From CBFHWU01 sp965659665 (GTDB taxonomy: Bacteria > Bacteroidota > Bacteroidia > Flavobacteriales > Flavobacteriaceae): a stretch of 64,000 nucleotides of DNA. The stretch covers positions 62,001-126,000 of the forward strand of contig CBFHWU010000015.1 of assembly GCA_965659665.1 (NCBI GenBank), given 5' to 3'. The position numbers and the translations under genes are program-made. This document shows positions 53,367-63,232 of this stretch, one piece after another (the first letter of the stretch is position 1; each line of letters opens with the position of its first letter). A model generated the notes under the pieces. The model was not told where the DNA came from. It did not search any database and saw only the letters and a program-made list of their open reading frames with translations.

Positions 53367-54806
53367 CTAATCTACATCCCACCAAACTTTGGAAGTCAAA
53401 TCATTCACAACTATTGCATTTGAGTTGTGGAGTCTTTCAGTTGATGCAGTTGGAAATCTTAGGGGTATAGAAGTTAGATTGTTAGAGGCATTTGGATTTG
53501 GTATTAGTGAAGGATAGCCAGTTCTTCTAAAATCGTTGTACGGTTCCAAAGATGAAAACAATGACACATATTTATGCTTCATTATATTTTCTAAGGTCAT
53601 GTCTGCTATTTGAGCTGACACAAAAGTATTAATTTGAAGTTCCGTAATTTCAGAAATATTAGCATCATCGTCTTCAAAATAGGTTACTAGCGAAGATGTT
53701 TTTTTCAAAGAGGCTTCTAAAGCTAATTTAAAAGCAGATTCTGCTTCGAGGTTCATACCTTTTCTTATGTAAATCTCAGCTTCCATAAATTTAGCCTCAA
53801 CATATGTTACAAGCCCAATAGGAACTCTATTACTTGCAATAGCTGGTCCAACCTTTGAAGTGCTAGTGTTGGTAATATCACCGAGAATGTTGCCAGAATA
53901 ATCGCCTGCGGAATCCTTAGAAGCAAAATAAGGTAGTCGAGGGTCACCTATGCTTTTCATGACATCAATAAGGTATCCCCCCATTTTTATATAATTCGCT
54001 CTGTTGTCTTCAAAATCTTTCCATTGATTTTTTGAATTTCCTCCAGAGTTTGGAAATACAGCGTTCATGTCATTTTCATTTCCAGTAAGATTGGCTAGAG
54101 TTAAATAATCCAAAGCTTTATCAAAACCTTCATTATCTCTATCTGAAACTCGAACTGAATATCTTGCTTTCAGTACATAAGCAATCGAAATCCATTTATT
54201 CAAGTCTCCATTGAATATTAGATCGTCTTCAGAGGGAGTCAATTTATTAGTTGGGTTAGTTTTTTCAAGTAATGCTATTCCCTCATCTAACAAATTTTGA
54301 ATGCCTGAAAGCACATTTTCTTGACTTTCATAAACAGGGTTTAGGTTTCCTTCTCTCGCTTTTCCCGCTTCAGCAAAAGGAACATCTCCCCATAAATCTG
54401 TAGCCACACCAAAATTGAATGCTAAAAGTATTTTTGTTATTCCATTATGATAATCATACCCTTCAGAGAAGTCATCAATCAAAACAGTACCTGTTCCAAT
54501 AGCATTTTCAAAAGATGTTCCCCACTCATTTTCAATGTTTTGCTCTGAAACATCATAATTGGTATAAGCACCAAATTGCCCTTCGTTTGTTCCTGCTATT
54601 TGCTGAATCCAAAGTGCTGGAATTCTAACATGATTTCCTGAGTAAACAGAAAATGTTGCTACCTGCATCGATGTTAAAAGTAAATCTGGGGATGTTTCAG
54701 ACGGATTGTTAGGGTTTTTTGAATACTCGTCTAAGTCACTTTGGCAAGACAAAAAAGAAACAATAACAAAGAGCACTCCAGTAAATTTATTTAATATATT
54801 CTTCAT
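53367..54806 (-). CDS. SusD/RagB-family lipoprotein, SusD-like 2 type (locus 3)
   Basis: 479 residues. Lipobox VSFLSCQSD. SusD-like 2 start: NPNNPSETSPDLLLTSMQVATF, later NGDLNKWISIAYVLKARYSVRVSD and EPYNDFRRTGYP; MEAEIYIRKGMNLEAESAFK. It pairs with the SusC at 54817 (10 bases apart). Substrate unknown. Length and layout are like the locus 2 SusD but sequence similarity is modest, so the loci are not recent copies. Confidence 0.92.
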   Translation of the reverse strand: MKNILNKFTGVLFVIVSFLSCQSDLDEYSKNPNNPSETSPDLLLTSMQVATFSVYSGNHVRIPALWIQQIAGTNEGQFGAYTNYDVSEQNIENEWGTSFENAIGTGTVLIDDFSEGYDYHNGITKILLAFNFGVATDLWGDVPFAEAGKAREGNLNPVYESQENVLSGIQNLLDEGIALLEKTNPTNKLTPSEDDLIFNGDLNKWISIAYVLKARYSVRVSDRDNEGFDKALDYLTLANLTGNENDMNAVFPNSGGNSKNQWKDFEDNRANYIKMGGYLIDVMKSIGDPRLPYFASKDSAGDYSGNILGDITNTSTSKVGPAIASNRVPIGLVTYVEAKFMEAEIYIRKGMNLEAESAFKLALEASLKKTSSLVTYFEDDDANISEITELQINTFVSAQIADMTLENIMKHKYVSLFSSLEPYNDFRRTGYPSLIPNPNASNNLTSIPLRFPTASTERLHNSNAIVVNDLTSKVWWDVD

Positions 54807-54816
54807 TTTATTATTT

Positions 54817-57800
54817 TTAAAAAGTTAAATTCAAAGAGAAACGATATGATTTTGATCCTGGATTATTAAAGTAATCCAAACCTCCTATGTTAGATCCTGC
54901 TCCCGTCAAACTCGTCTCAGGGTCTACCCCTTTGTAGTCTGTTGATAACCACAAATTTCTAGCACTTGCACTAAGTTGCAAGCTAGTTAAACCTAATTTT
55001 TCAGTTATATCTTTACCAAATTTGTAACTAAAAGATATATCCCTGAGCCTAACCCAATCAACCGTTTCTACAAACTGTTCTGCAGCACCCCCACCGTCAC
55101 CAACGTATTTGGAAAAATAATCATTTGGAGATATTTGAATGTCGTTCTGAGTGCCATCTGCTTTTACACCTGGAATAATATATGTTCCTTCTCTATTTTC
55201 GGCTGATTCTGCAGTCATTCCGAACCTGTTTAGTCTAGCATAAGTTCCGTTGTATACATCACCGCCATTTCGGATATCAAGAAACGCCGAAAAACTCAAG
55301 TTTTTAAATGTGAAAGTATTTCTTATTCCACCTGTCCAATCTGGATTTGGATTTCCTACGTTTCCTTGTTCTTTTTCTTTAACAGGAATTCCATTAGCAT
55401 CAATAATTAATTCACCATTTGAGTTTCTTTTCCATTTTGTACCAAAGAATACACCAACTGGCTCACCAACAATAGCATAACTTCCAATTGAAGTGAAAGC
55501 GGGTTCAATGCTTACTTGATCTACTCCATCTGCCAATTCTAATGTTTTATTTTTGTAGGCGGATTGATTAAGAGTTAAATTCCACACAAAATTATCTGTT
55601 TTAATCAAGTCCCCTGAAATATAAATTTCATGCCCTTTGTTTTCTAAAACACCAGAATTTTCATAAGAAAATGCGAATCCAGACGTCTTAGCAATAGGTC
55701 GAGCAATTAGAATTCCCTGAGTTTCCTCATCAAAATAGGTAAAGTCAATATTTATTCTTTTAAATAAATTAACGGCAAGTCCAAATTCATATCCAATTTT
55801 CCTTTCAGGTTCTAGATTTAAATTACCCAATGTTCTTTCATATGAGAAACCATTTACATCACCATAAGGAAATGAGAGCCCGTTTGTGAATCCATCCGTA
55901 AAAAAGGGACTTCTAAAAAAGTTTTGATTATTGTAAGGTTCAGGAGTAATTCCAACCTCAGCGTAAGAGGCTCTAATTTTACCAAAATTAAACCATGAGT
56001 TTTCTAAATTAAGTGATTTTGAAAATAACCAAGAACTTGAAAATGAGGGGTAAAAAAAGGTTCTATTGCTCTCTCCAAATGTAGAACTACTTTCACTCCT
56101 TCCTGTAAGAGTCAGATATAGCTGATCGTCATAGTTGTATTCAATTTGATAGAAAAAAGCTGTGCTGAAGGTATCTTCATCATAATTTGAAGCATACCGA
56201 CTAGACGCATTATCTAGGTTATAGAAATTTTGCTTGATTGAAAACCCTTCTCCTCTTGTGTAAAGATCAGCAAATTCTTTGTAGAAAATATTATGACCTA
56301 AAGTGTAATTAATTTCATGAATTTCATCAATTTCAAACAGCCCATAAATGGTAGCGTCCGCATAAAAGTTTTTACTTATTAAGTCATTAAAACTGACTTG
56401 ACCACTTCCATCAGATGAGTTGTTTTGATAACTTGATACAGCATAAATTTGTCTCCTCTCATCTGAATAAGAATCAATACCTGCCTTGTATGAAAAATTT
56501 AGATGTTTATTAAAATTCAAATTAACCTTAACATTCCCCAAAATTCTATTTACTTCGGAATCAAAGGGGTTATTATGGACCGTAAATAAAGGATTGTCAT
56601 AAAACCCATTGTATGATCTGTTTGACCCATCTTCATTTTCATAAACAGAGTTATCAAAATTTGGAGAGGTTCTCAAAAGACCGAGCATAACTCCCGCAAG
56701 ATTACTTCCATTTTGAGCAGATCTATTGGTTGAGTTTATGTAAGCCACTGTACCTGAATAACTAAACAAGTCATTTACCTTATTTGAAGCGGACAGTCTA
56801 ACAGATGTTCTTTTAAACATCGTATTTGGTATCATACCTTCTTGATCAGTATTTTCAAATGACAGTCTAAAGGTTGTATTTTCCTTTCCCCCTACTATAG
56901 ACCCTGCTATTGAGTTTGTGACGCCTGTTTCAAAAAAATTATCCACGTTATCATAAGAATTAAGACTGTTTCCATCACCAATTTTTGGCCCCCATGATTG
57001 TGACCCTGACCCTAACACTCCATTTGAGCCCTGAGCGTAAGTACTTTGAAGTTCAGGTAGCTGACTTACAGTGTTAAGTTCAATTGAACTTGATAAACTC
57101 ACCCCAATTCCTTTTTTACTTTTGGATCCTTTTTTGGTGGTATAAAGAATAACACCATTTCCTGCTCTTGATCCATATAGTGCTGCTGCTGCTGCACCTT
57201 TTAGTACCGTTACAGATGCCACATCGTCAGGATTTATATCGATAGCTCTATTTGAATTATTTACCCCTTGAAGATTTTCGTTAAAGGGATAGTCACGTCC
57301 AGCCGATTGAGTAGTCTCGTTATCAATAGGGATTCCATCAATGACAATCAGAGGCTGTGTTTCTCCGCTAAAAGTGGATGCTCCTCTAATGAGGATTTTA
57401 CTTGAAGCTCCTGGAGTACCTGCTGAGGAGACTACGGAAAGACCTGCTACTTTACCTGCAAGTGCTTGCACTGGATTTACTTCAGGAATTTTTTCAAATT
57501 CTTCTTGCCCAATTTGTTGTACTGAGTATCCTAGAGCTTTTTTCTCTTTGGACAACCCTAACGCTGTCACCACCACCTCATCTAACAGATTATCCAATTG
57601 AAGTTGAACGTCAATAGAAGATGAATTTCCTATGGTGATATTTTGGGAGGTATAGCCGACAAAGCTAAAAATAAGGGTTTCGCCTTGAATGGCTCGAATT
57701 TGATAGTTGCCATCAAAATCGGAGGTAACTCCTCTGGAAGTGTTTTGAACGATGATGTTGGCACCGGGCAGCGGTTGCCCGTTTTCGTCGGAAATGGTTC

Positions 57801-57897
57801 CTGAAATGACTTGTTGGCCAAGTCCAATAAAAGGAAACGCTAAAACGCTAAAGAGTGCGAAGGCGCGAAGGCGCGAACTCATAAGTAAATGTTTCAT
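54817..57897 (-). CDS. SusC/RagA-family TonB-dependent transporter (locus 3)
   Basis: 1026 residues from ATG 57895-57897 (MKHLLMSSRLRAFALFSVLAF), which gives a proper signal peptide ending GLGQ. A longer frame to 58038 has an unlikely hydrophobic extension and is not used. Carboxypeptidase-like domain (ISGTISDENGQPLPGANIIV), TonB box DEVVVTALGLSKEKKALGYS, plug motif ASVTVLKGAAAAALYGSRAGNG, barrel ending FSLNLTF. Its promoter region does not share the TTG-N20-CATATTTG block of loci 1 and 2, so it is probably regulated apart. It is divergent from rpsL. Confidence 0.94.
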   Translation of the reverse strand: MKHLLMSSRLRAFALFSVLAFPFIGLGQQVISGTISDENGQPLPGANIIVQNTSRGVTSDFDGNYQIRAIQGETLIFSFVGYTSQNITIGNSSSIDVQLQLDNLLDEVVVTALGLSKEKKALGYSVQQIGQEEFEKIPEVNPVQALAGKVAGLSVVSSAGTPGASSKILIRGASTFSGETQPLIVIDGIPIDNETTQSAGRDYPFNENLQGVNNSNRAIDINPDDVASVTVLKGAAAAALYGSRAGNGVILYTTKKGSKSKKGIGVSLSSSIELNTVSQLPELQSTYAQGSNGVLGSGSQSWGPKIGDGNSLNSYDNVDNFFETGVTNSIAGSIVGGKENTTFRLSFENTDQEGMIPNTMFKRTSVRLSASNKVNDLFSYSGTVAYINSTNRSAQNGSNLAGVMLGLLRTSPNFDNSVYENEDGSNRSYNGFYDNPLFTVHNNPFDSEVNRILGNVKVNLNFNKHLNFSYKAGIDSYSDERRQIYAVSSYQNNSSDGSGQVSFNDLISKNFYADATIYGLFEIDEIHEINYTLGHNIFYKEFADLYTRGEGFSIKQNFYNLDNASSRYASNYDEDTFSTAFFYQIEYNYDDQLYLTLTGRSESSSTFGESNRTFFYPSFSSSWLFSKSLNLENSWFNFGKIRASYAEVGITPEPYNNQNFFRSPFFTDGFTNGLSFPYGDVNGFSYERTLGNLNLEPERKIGYEFGLAVNLFKRINIDFTYFDEETQGILIARPIAKTSGFAFSYENSGVLENKGHEIYISGDLIKTDNFVWNLTLNQSAYKNKTLELADGVDQVSIEPAFTSIGSYAIVGEPVGVFFGTKWKRNSNGELIIDANGIPVKEKEQGNVGNPNPDWTGGIRNTFTFKNLSFSAFLDIRNGGDVYNGTYARLNRFGMTAESAENREGTYIIPGVKADGTQNDIQISPNDYFSKYVGDGGGAAEQFVETVDWVRLRDISFSYKFGKDITEKLGLTSLQLSASARNLWLSTDYKGVDPETSLTGAGSNIGGLDYFNNPGSKSYRFSLNLTF

Positions 57898-58211
57898 AGA
57901 TTTAGTTTTTTGGGATTTGACGCTGAATTTAGTGTGGATTTTTGTCAAAAACCTAATAAAAAAACCATAAAATATTAACAATTTGAAAAAAAAGACAAAA
58001 AAAGCATGTTTATTATTGACTATAATTAATAGGCACAAATTGTGTTAACCAATCTACAAAATTTAACATGATTTTGAATTGTTGATAGCGATTTTATGAG
58101 TTTGGACAATGCGGTCAAAAACGTAAAGCATAAAGCATGAATCCCAAAGAAAAAAAAAGGTTCGTTAACGTCCTTTTAATACGGCATACATAAAAAAAAA
58201 CGGACTCAGTA

Positions 58212-58242
58212 TTTGATTATGCTAAAAAAGTTTTTACATTTG
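58212..58242 (+). promoter_or_regulatory. Promoter of the str-S10 ribosomal operon
   Basis: TTTG at 58212-58215, a 19-base spacer and TACATTTG at 58235-58242: a full match to the Bacteroidota housekeeping promoter. It lies 38 bases before the rpsL ATG. Confidence 0.8.
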
Positions 58243-58280
58243 CAGCCCTTAAAATATGGGAAGAAACGAAAAACGAATAT

Positions 58281-58655
58281 ATGCCAACAATATCGCAACT
58301 AGTTCGAAAGGGTAGAACCGACATCGTAAAGAAAAGCAAGTCGGCCGCTTTGGATTCGTGTCCTCAGCGTCGCGGGGTGTGTACCCGAGTGTATACCACC
58401 ACCCCAAAGAAACCAAATTCCGCTATGCGAAAAGTAGCCCGTGTTCGTTTAACTAATGGAAATGAAGTAAACGCTTATATTCCTGGAGAAGGACACAACT
58501 TACAAGAGCACTCCATCGTGTTGGTTCGAGGGGGTCGTGTAAAAGATTTACCTGGGGTACGTTATCATATTGTACGTGGTGCATTAGATACCGCAGGAGT
58601 TGAAGGACGTTTACAACGGCGATCAAAATACGGCGCAAAGCGACCAAAAAAATAA
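58281..58655 (+). CDS. rpsL: 30S ribosomal protein S12
   Basis: 124 residues, with the universal loops TTPKKPNSAMRKVARVRL (Lys at the streptomycin site intact) and PGVRYHIVRGALD. First gene of the str-S10 operon, 38 bases after the promoter. Confidence 0.98.
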   Translation: MPTISQLVRKGRTDIVKKSKSAALDSCPQRRGVCTRVYTTTPKKPNSAMRKVARVRLTNGNEVNAYIPGEGHNLQEHSIVLVRGGRVKDLPGVRYHIVRGALDTAGVEGRLQRRSKYGAKRPKK

Positions 58656-58710
58656 AGTATTGATTACAAACTGACGTTCAAGTGAACTTGAACCACTCAA
58701 AACACATATC

Positions 58711-59187
58711 ATGAGAAAAAGAAAGGCTAAAAAAAGACCCTTACTTCCAGATCCAAGATTTAATGACCAACTGGTCACCCGCTTCGTTAATAATTTAATG
58801 TGGAGCGGAAAAAAAACTAAAGCGTTTCAAATCTTTTATGACGCCATAGATATTGTGGATCAAAAAAATCAAGACGAAGAAAAAGAAGCTCTACAAATTT
58901 GGAAAGATGCTCTTTCGAATGTCATGCCCCACGTTGAAGTTCGTAGCCGCCGTATAGGTGGAGCTACTTTTCAAATCCCTATGCAAATACGCCCTGATCG
59001 AAAAATCTCCATGGCCATGAAATGGATGATCAGTTACGCTCGTAAGCGTAATGAAAAATCTATGGCCCAAAAATTAGCTTCCGAAATTATCGCAGCCGAA
59101 AAGGAAGAAGGAGCCGCATACAAAAAAAGAGTTGATACTCACAAAATGGCAGAAGCCAATAAAGCATTTTCACATTTCAAATTTTAA
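58711..59187 (+). CDS. rpsG: 30S ribosomal protein S7
   Basis: 158 residues, binding the head of 16S rRNA. It has the typical RKAKKRPLLPDPRFND start, NVMPHVEVRSRRIGGATFQIP and ARKRNEKSMAQKLASEI. The 55-base gap to rpsL may hold a processing or leader element, not resolved here. Confidence 0.98.
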   Translation: MRKRKAKKRPLLPDPRFNDQLVTRFVNNLMWSGKKTKAFQIFYDAIDIVDQKNQDEEKEALQIWKDALSNVMPHVEVRSRRIGGATFQIPMQIRPDRKISMAMKWMISYARKRNEKSMAQKLASEIIAAEKEEGAAYKKRVDTHKMAEANKAFSHFKF

Positions 59188-59211
59188 TTAGGGATATTTT
59201 TTTATCAAACA

Positions 59212-61335
59212 ATGGGAAGAAATTTAAAATATACGCGAAATATTGGTATTGCTGCTCACATTGATGCTGGCAAAACCACTACAACTGAACGTATTTTGTA
59301 TTACACGGGGGTAAGTCACAAAATCGGAGAGGTGCATGATGGAGCTGCTACAATGGATTGGATGGAGCAGGAGCAAGAAAGAGGAATTACCATTACTTCT
59401 GCTGCAACAACCTGTGAATGGACTTTTCCAACCAACCAAGGGAAAGCTGTTGAAGGTGCAAAACCGTATCACTTTAATATAATCGACACTCCTGGTCACG
59501 TTGATTTTACCGTTGAGGTAAATCGCTCATTACGTGTTTTGGACGGCTTAGTTTTTTTATTTTCCGCCGTCGACGGTGTTGAACCTCAGTCTGAAACCAA
59601 CTGGCGTTTGGCAGACAATTATAAAGTACCACGTATGGGCTTTGTCAATAAAATGGACCGTCAAGGTTCTAACTTCCTCAACGTGTGTACTCAAGTACGT
59701 GAAATGTTAAAATCAAACGCTGTACCCATTGTTTTGCCCATTGGAGATGAGGAAGATTTTAGAGGATGTGTTGATTTAGTAAAAAACCGCGCCATCATCT
59801 GGCATGAAGAAAACATGGGTGCCACCTTTGATGTGGTGGATATCCCTGAGGACATGAAAGAAGATGTTGAAAAATATCGTGCCGAACTTATTGAAGCTGT
59901 TGCTGAATATGATGAAGAATTACTAGAAAAGTTTTTTGAAGATTCTGATAGCATTACTGAAGACGAAGTACATGAAGCCCTTCGTGCTGCAACCCAAGAC
60001 ATGAGTATCATTCCAATGATTTGCGGATCAGCGTTCAAAAATAAAGGTGTTCAATTTCTTTTAGATGCTGTTTGTCGTTATTTGCCTTCTCCTGAAGATA
60101 AAGACGCTATTGAGGGAACTGATCCTGATTCAAATGAAACCATTGTTCGTAAACCCTCTCCTTCAGAACCGTTTTCAGCTTTAGCCTTCAAAATTGCTAC
60201 TGATCCTTATGTTGGTCGTTTGGCGTTTTTTCGTGCTTATTCTGGACGTTTAGAAGCAGGCTCTTATGTATTGAATAACCGTTCAGGAAATAAAGAAAGA
60301 ATTTCTCGTATCTATCAAATGCATGCCAACAAACAAAATGCTATTGACTTTATCGAAGCTGGTGATATTGGTGCGGCCGTTGGATTTAAAGATATCAAAA
60401 CAGGAGATACCCTCTCTGCCGAAAAACATCCTATTGTTCTTGAAAGCATGGTGTTCCCCGATCCTGTAATCGGTATCGCTGTAGAGCCAAAAACCAAGGC
60501 AGATGTGGACAAACTAGGGATGTCTTTAGCTAAGTTAGCCGAAGAAGATCCTACTTTTCAAGTAAAAACTGATGAAGCTTCGGGTCAAACCATCATTTCG
60601 GGAATGGGTGAACTTCACTTAGATATTATTGTTGATCGTTTACGTCGTGAATTTAAAGTCGATGTCAATCAGGGACAACCTCAAGTAGAATACAAAGAAG
60701 CCATTACGACTTCAATCAATCACCGAGAAGTGTATAAAAAACAATCGGGTGGACGTGGTAAATTTGCTGATATTGTCTTTACGCTTGAGCCTGCTGAGGA
60801 AGGCAAAGTAGGGCTCGAATTTGTCAACCTAATCAAAGGAGGTAATGTACCAAAAGAATATGTCCCCTCGGTTGAAAAAGGGTTTAAAGAAGCCATGCGA
60901 AATGGACCCTTAGCCGGATTCGAAATTGACGCAATTAAAGTAACGCTCAAAGACGGATCCTTTCACCCAGTAGATTCAGATTCTTTATCTTTTGAATTGG
61001 CTGCCAAAATAGGCTACAAATCTGCCGCCAAAGGGGCAGGCGCAGTGATTTTGGAACCATTGATGAAATTAGAAGTGCTGACCCCCGAAGAAAATATGGG
61101 AGATATTGTAGGAGATTTAAACCGTCGACGTGGTCAAGTTAATAGTATGGATGATCGTGCAGGATCTAAAGTGGTGAAAGCCATAGTCCCGCTCTCAGAA
61201 ATGTTTGGTTATGTAACCTCATTACGTACACTGTCCTCGGGTCGAGCTACCTCAACGATGGAATTTTCTCATTATGCAGAAACGCCTTCCAATATTTCAT
61301 CAGAAGTAATTGCAGCAACGGTAGGTCAGAAATAA
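59212..61335 (+). CDS. fusA: Elongation factor G
   Basis: 707-residue translocase GTPase: G1 AHIDAGKTTT (15-24), switch region GITITSAATTC, G3 DTPGHVDFT (about 96-104), G4 NKMD (about 145-148), then domains II-V including SGMGELHLDIIVDRL and PLSEMFGYVTSLR. The domain layout and length are those of canonical EF-G. tuf does not follow, unlike in the E. coli str operon; rpsJ is 10 bases downstream. Confidence 0.98.
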   Translation: MGRNLKYTRNIGIAAHIDAGKTTTTERILYYTGVSHKIGEVHDGAATMDWMEQEQERGITITSAATTCEWTFPTNQGKAVEGAKPYHFNIIDTPGHVDFTVEVNRSLRVLDGLVFLFSAVDGVEPQSETNWRLADNYKVPRMGFVNKMDRQGSNFLNVCTQVREMLKSNAVPIVLPIGDEEDFRGCVDLVKNRAIIWHEENMGATFDVVDIPEDMKEDVEKYRAELIEAVAEYDEELLEKFFEDSDSITEDEVHEALRAATQDMSIIPMICGSAFKNKGVQFLLDAVCRYLPSPEDKDAIEGTDPDSNETIVRKPSPSEPFSALAFKIATDPYVGRLAFFRAYSGRLEAGSYVLNNRSGNKERISRIYQMHANKQNAIDFIEAGDIGAAVGFKDIKTGDTLSAEKHPIVLESMVFPDPVIGIAVEPKTKADVDKLGMSLAKLAEEDPTFQVKTDEASGQTIISGMGELHLDIIVDRLRREFKVDVNQGQPQVEYKEAITTSINHREVYKKQSGGRGKFADIVFTLEPAEEGKVGLEFVNLIKGGNVPKEYVPSVEKGFKEAMRNGPLAGFEIDAIKVTLKDGSFHPVDSDSLSFELAAKIGYKSAAKGAGAVILEPLMKLEVLTPEENMGDIVGDLNRRRGQVNSMDDRAGSKVVKAIVPLSEMFGYVTSLRTLSSGRATSTMEFSHYAETPSNISSEVIAATVGQK

Positions 61336-61345
61336 ATTATACACC

Positions 61346-61651
61346 ATGAGTCAAAAAATTAGAATTAAATTAAAATCTTACGATCACAACTTGGTGGATA
61401 AATCTGCTGATAAGATTGTTAAGACGGTAAAGTCCACAGGAGCTGTTGTAACAGGCCCTATTCCTTTACCTACTCACAAAAAATTATTTACCGTGTTGCG
61501 TTCGCCCCACGTAAATAAAAAATCAAGAGAGCAATTTCAGTTGAGCTCGTACAAGCGTTTGCTCGATATTTACAGCTCATCATCCAAAACAATTGATGCC
61601 TTGATGAAGCTCGAATTACCAAGTGGAGTAGAAGTAGAAATAAAAGTATAA
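61346..61651 (+). CDS. rpsJ: 30S ribosomal protein S10
   Basis: 101 residues, KIRIKLKSYDHNLVDKSADKIV at the start and LPTHKKLFTVLRSPHVNKKSREQF in the middle. It is a 30S head protein and antitermination factor NusE. The S10 cluster here directly continues the str cluster, usual for Bacteroidota. Confidence 0.98.
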   Translation: MSQKIRIKLKSYDHNLVDKSADKIVKTVKSTGAVVTGPIPLPTHKKLFTVLRSPHVNKKSREQFQLSSYKRLLDIYSSSSKTIDALMKLELPSGVEVEIKV

Positions 61652-61679
61652 TTAGGTTTAGACCTTTAAATAATAAAAT

Positions 61680-62297
61680 ATGTCTGGGTTAATTGGAAAG
61701 AAAATCGGCATGACAAGCATCTTTGACGAAAACGGAAAAAATCTTCCGTGTACCGTTATTGAGGCGGGACCTTGTGTTGTTACCCAAGTCAGAACTGAGA
61801 ACGTAGATGGCTATAATGCCCTGCAATTAGGTTTCGATGACAGACCAGCGAAACATGTAACCAAAGCAGCGCAGGGTCATTTTTCAAAAGCTGGTACCAT
61901 TGCCAAGCGAAAAGTTGTCGAATTTCAAGGTTTTGAGGAGGAGTATAAATTAGGCGATACTATCACCGTCAATCATTTCTCAGAGGGGGAGTTTGTAGAT
62001 ATTACAGGCACCTCTAAAGGAAAAGGGTTTCAAGGGGTTGTAAAACGCCATGGATTTGCTGGTGTGGGCCAAGCTACACATGGGCAGCATAACCGTTTGC
62101 GTGCACCTGGTTCTATCGGAGCTGCCTCTTATCCTGCGCGTGTATTTAAAGGAATGCGTATGGCTGGTCAAACAGGTAATAAAAATATAACCGTTCAAAA
62201 TCTTCGTATTTTGAAAGTGGTTCCTGAAAAAAATATAATCGTGGTCAAAGGATGTGTTCCAGGCCATAAGAACGCTTACATTCTAATTCAGAAATAA
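61680..62297 (+). CDS. rplC: 50S ribosomal protein L3
   Basis: 205 residues, MSGLIGKKIGMTSIFDENGK start and the conserved KGKGFQGVVKRHGFAG and GMRMAGQTGNKN. The stop shares a base with the rplD start (TAATG). Confidence 0.98.
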   Translation: MSGLIGKKIGMTSIFDENGKNLPCTVIEAGPCVVTQVRTENVDGYNALQLGFDDRPAKHVTKAAQGHFSKAGTIAKRKVVEFQGFEEEYKLGDTITVNHFSEGEFVDITGTSKGKGFQGVVKRHGFAGVGQATHGQHNRLRAPGSIGAASYPARVFKGMRMAGQTGNKNITVQNLRILKVVPEKNIIVVKGCVPGHKNAYILIQK

Positions 62298-62926
62298 TGA
62301 AAGTAGCCGTATTAGATGTACATGGAAAAGATACTGGACGTCAGGTTGAACTGTCGGATTCTGTATTTGCTGTAAACCCAAACGAACATGCTGTTTATTT
62401 GGATGTAAAGCAATACTTGGCGCATCAACGTCAAGGAACGCACAAAGCAAAAGAACGTGCCGAAATTAAGGGAAGTACACGTAAGATCAAAAAACAAAAA
62501 GGTACAGGAACAGCTCGTGCTGGAAGTATCAAAAATCCTCTCTTTAGAGGAGGAGGTCGTATTTTTGGACCTCGTGTTCGCAAGTATACACAAAAAGTAA
62601 ATAAAAACGTTAAACGCTTGGCGCGTAAGTCGGCATTAACGTCTAAGCTCAGTGCAAATGCTATAACTATTGTTGAAGATTTCACCTTTGAAACCCCAAA
62701 GACAAAGTCTTTTCAGACGGTGATGAAATCTTTAGGATTAGACGATAAAAAATCACTTTTGGTTTTAGGTAAAGATGACAAAAATGTTTTTTTATCTGCC
62801 CGAAACCTTACACGAACAGAAGTATTAAATAACACTGAATTAAATACTTATAGTATAATTAACGCACATCATTTAGTGTTGGCAGAGAGTGCTGTAAGTG
62901 AAATAGAAACTAACTTGAGTAAATAG
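62297..62926 (+). CDS. rplD: 50S ribosomal protein L4
   Basis: 209 residues. The conserved exit-tunnel loop appears as KKQKGTGTARAGSIKNPLFRGGG then IFGPRVRKYTQKVNKNVKRLARKSAL. It begins on the last base of rplC, so the pair are coupled. rplW follows 6 bases later. Confidence 0.98.
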   Translation: MKVAVLDVHGKDTGRQVELSDSVFAVNPNEHAVYLDVKQYLAHQRQGTHKAKERAEIKGSTRKIKKQKGTGTARAGSIKNPLFRGGGRIFGPRVRKYTQKVNKNVKRLARKSALTSKLSANAITIVEDFTFETPKTKSFQTVMKSLGLDDKKSLLVLGKDDKNVFLSARNLTRTEVLNNTELNTYSIINAHHLVLAESAVSEIETNLSK

Positions 62927-62932
62927 AACAAC

Positions 62933-63223
62933 ATGAGTATTTTGTTAAAACCTGTGATTACCGAAAAAGCCACAAGCGAAAGTGAATTACGCAATCGCTA
63001 CACTTTTTTGGTTAATACTAAAGCAAACAAAGTAGAGATCAAAAAAGCTGTAGAAGCTACTTATGGTGTCTCTGTGGAAAAAGTACGTACACTTAATTAT
63101 GGTCCGGAACGACGTGTACGTTATACAAAAACCGGATTACAACGTAGTAAAACCAATGCTACCAAACGCGCTATAGTTCAAATAGCCGAAGGGGAAAGTA
63201 TTGATTTATACAGTAATTTATAA
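62933..63223 (+). CDS. rplW: 50S ribosomal protein L23
   Basis: 96 residues: ILLKPVITEKATSESE at the start and YTFLVNTKANKVEIKKAVEATYGVSVEKVRT in two parts. Located at the tunnel exit. Standard length. Confidence 0.97.
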   Translation: MSILLKPVITEKATSESELRNRYTFLVNTKANKVEIKKAVEATYGVSVEKVRTLNYGPERRVRYTKTGLQRSKTNATKRAIVQIAEGESIDLYSNL

Positions 63224-63232
63224 TATAATAGG

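Noticed and set aside
57898..58038. N-terminal extension of SusC locus 3 (MCLLIIVNNK...)
   Set aside because: The extension is an unlikely hydrophobic tract before a complete signal peptide at 57897.
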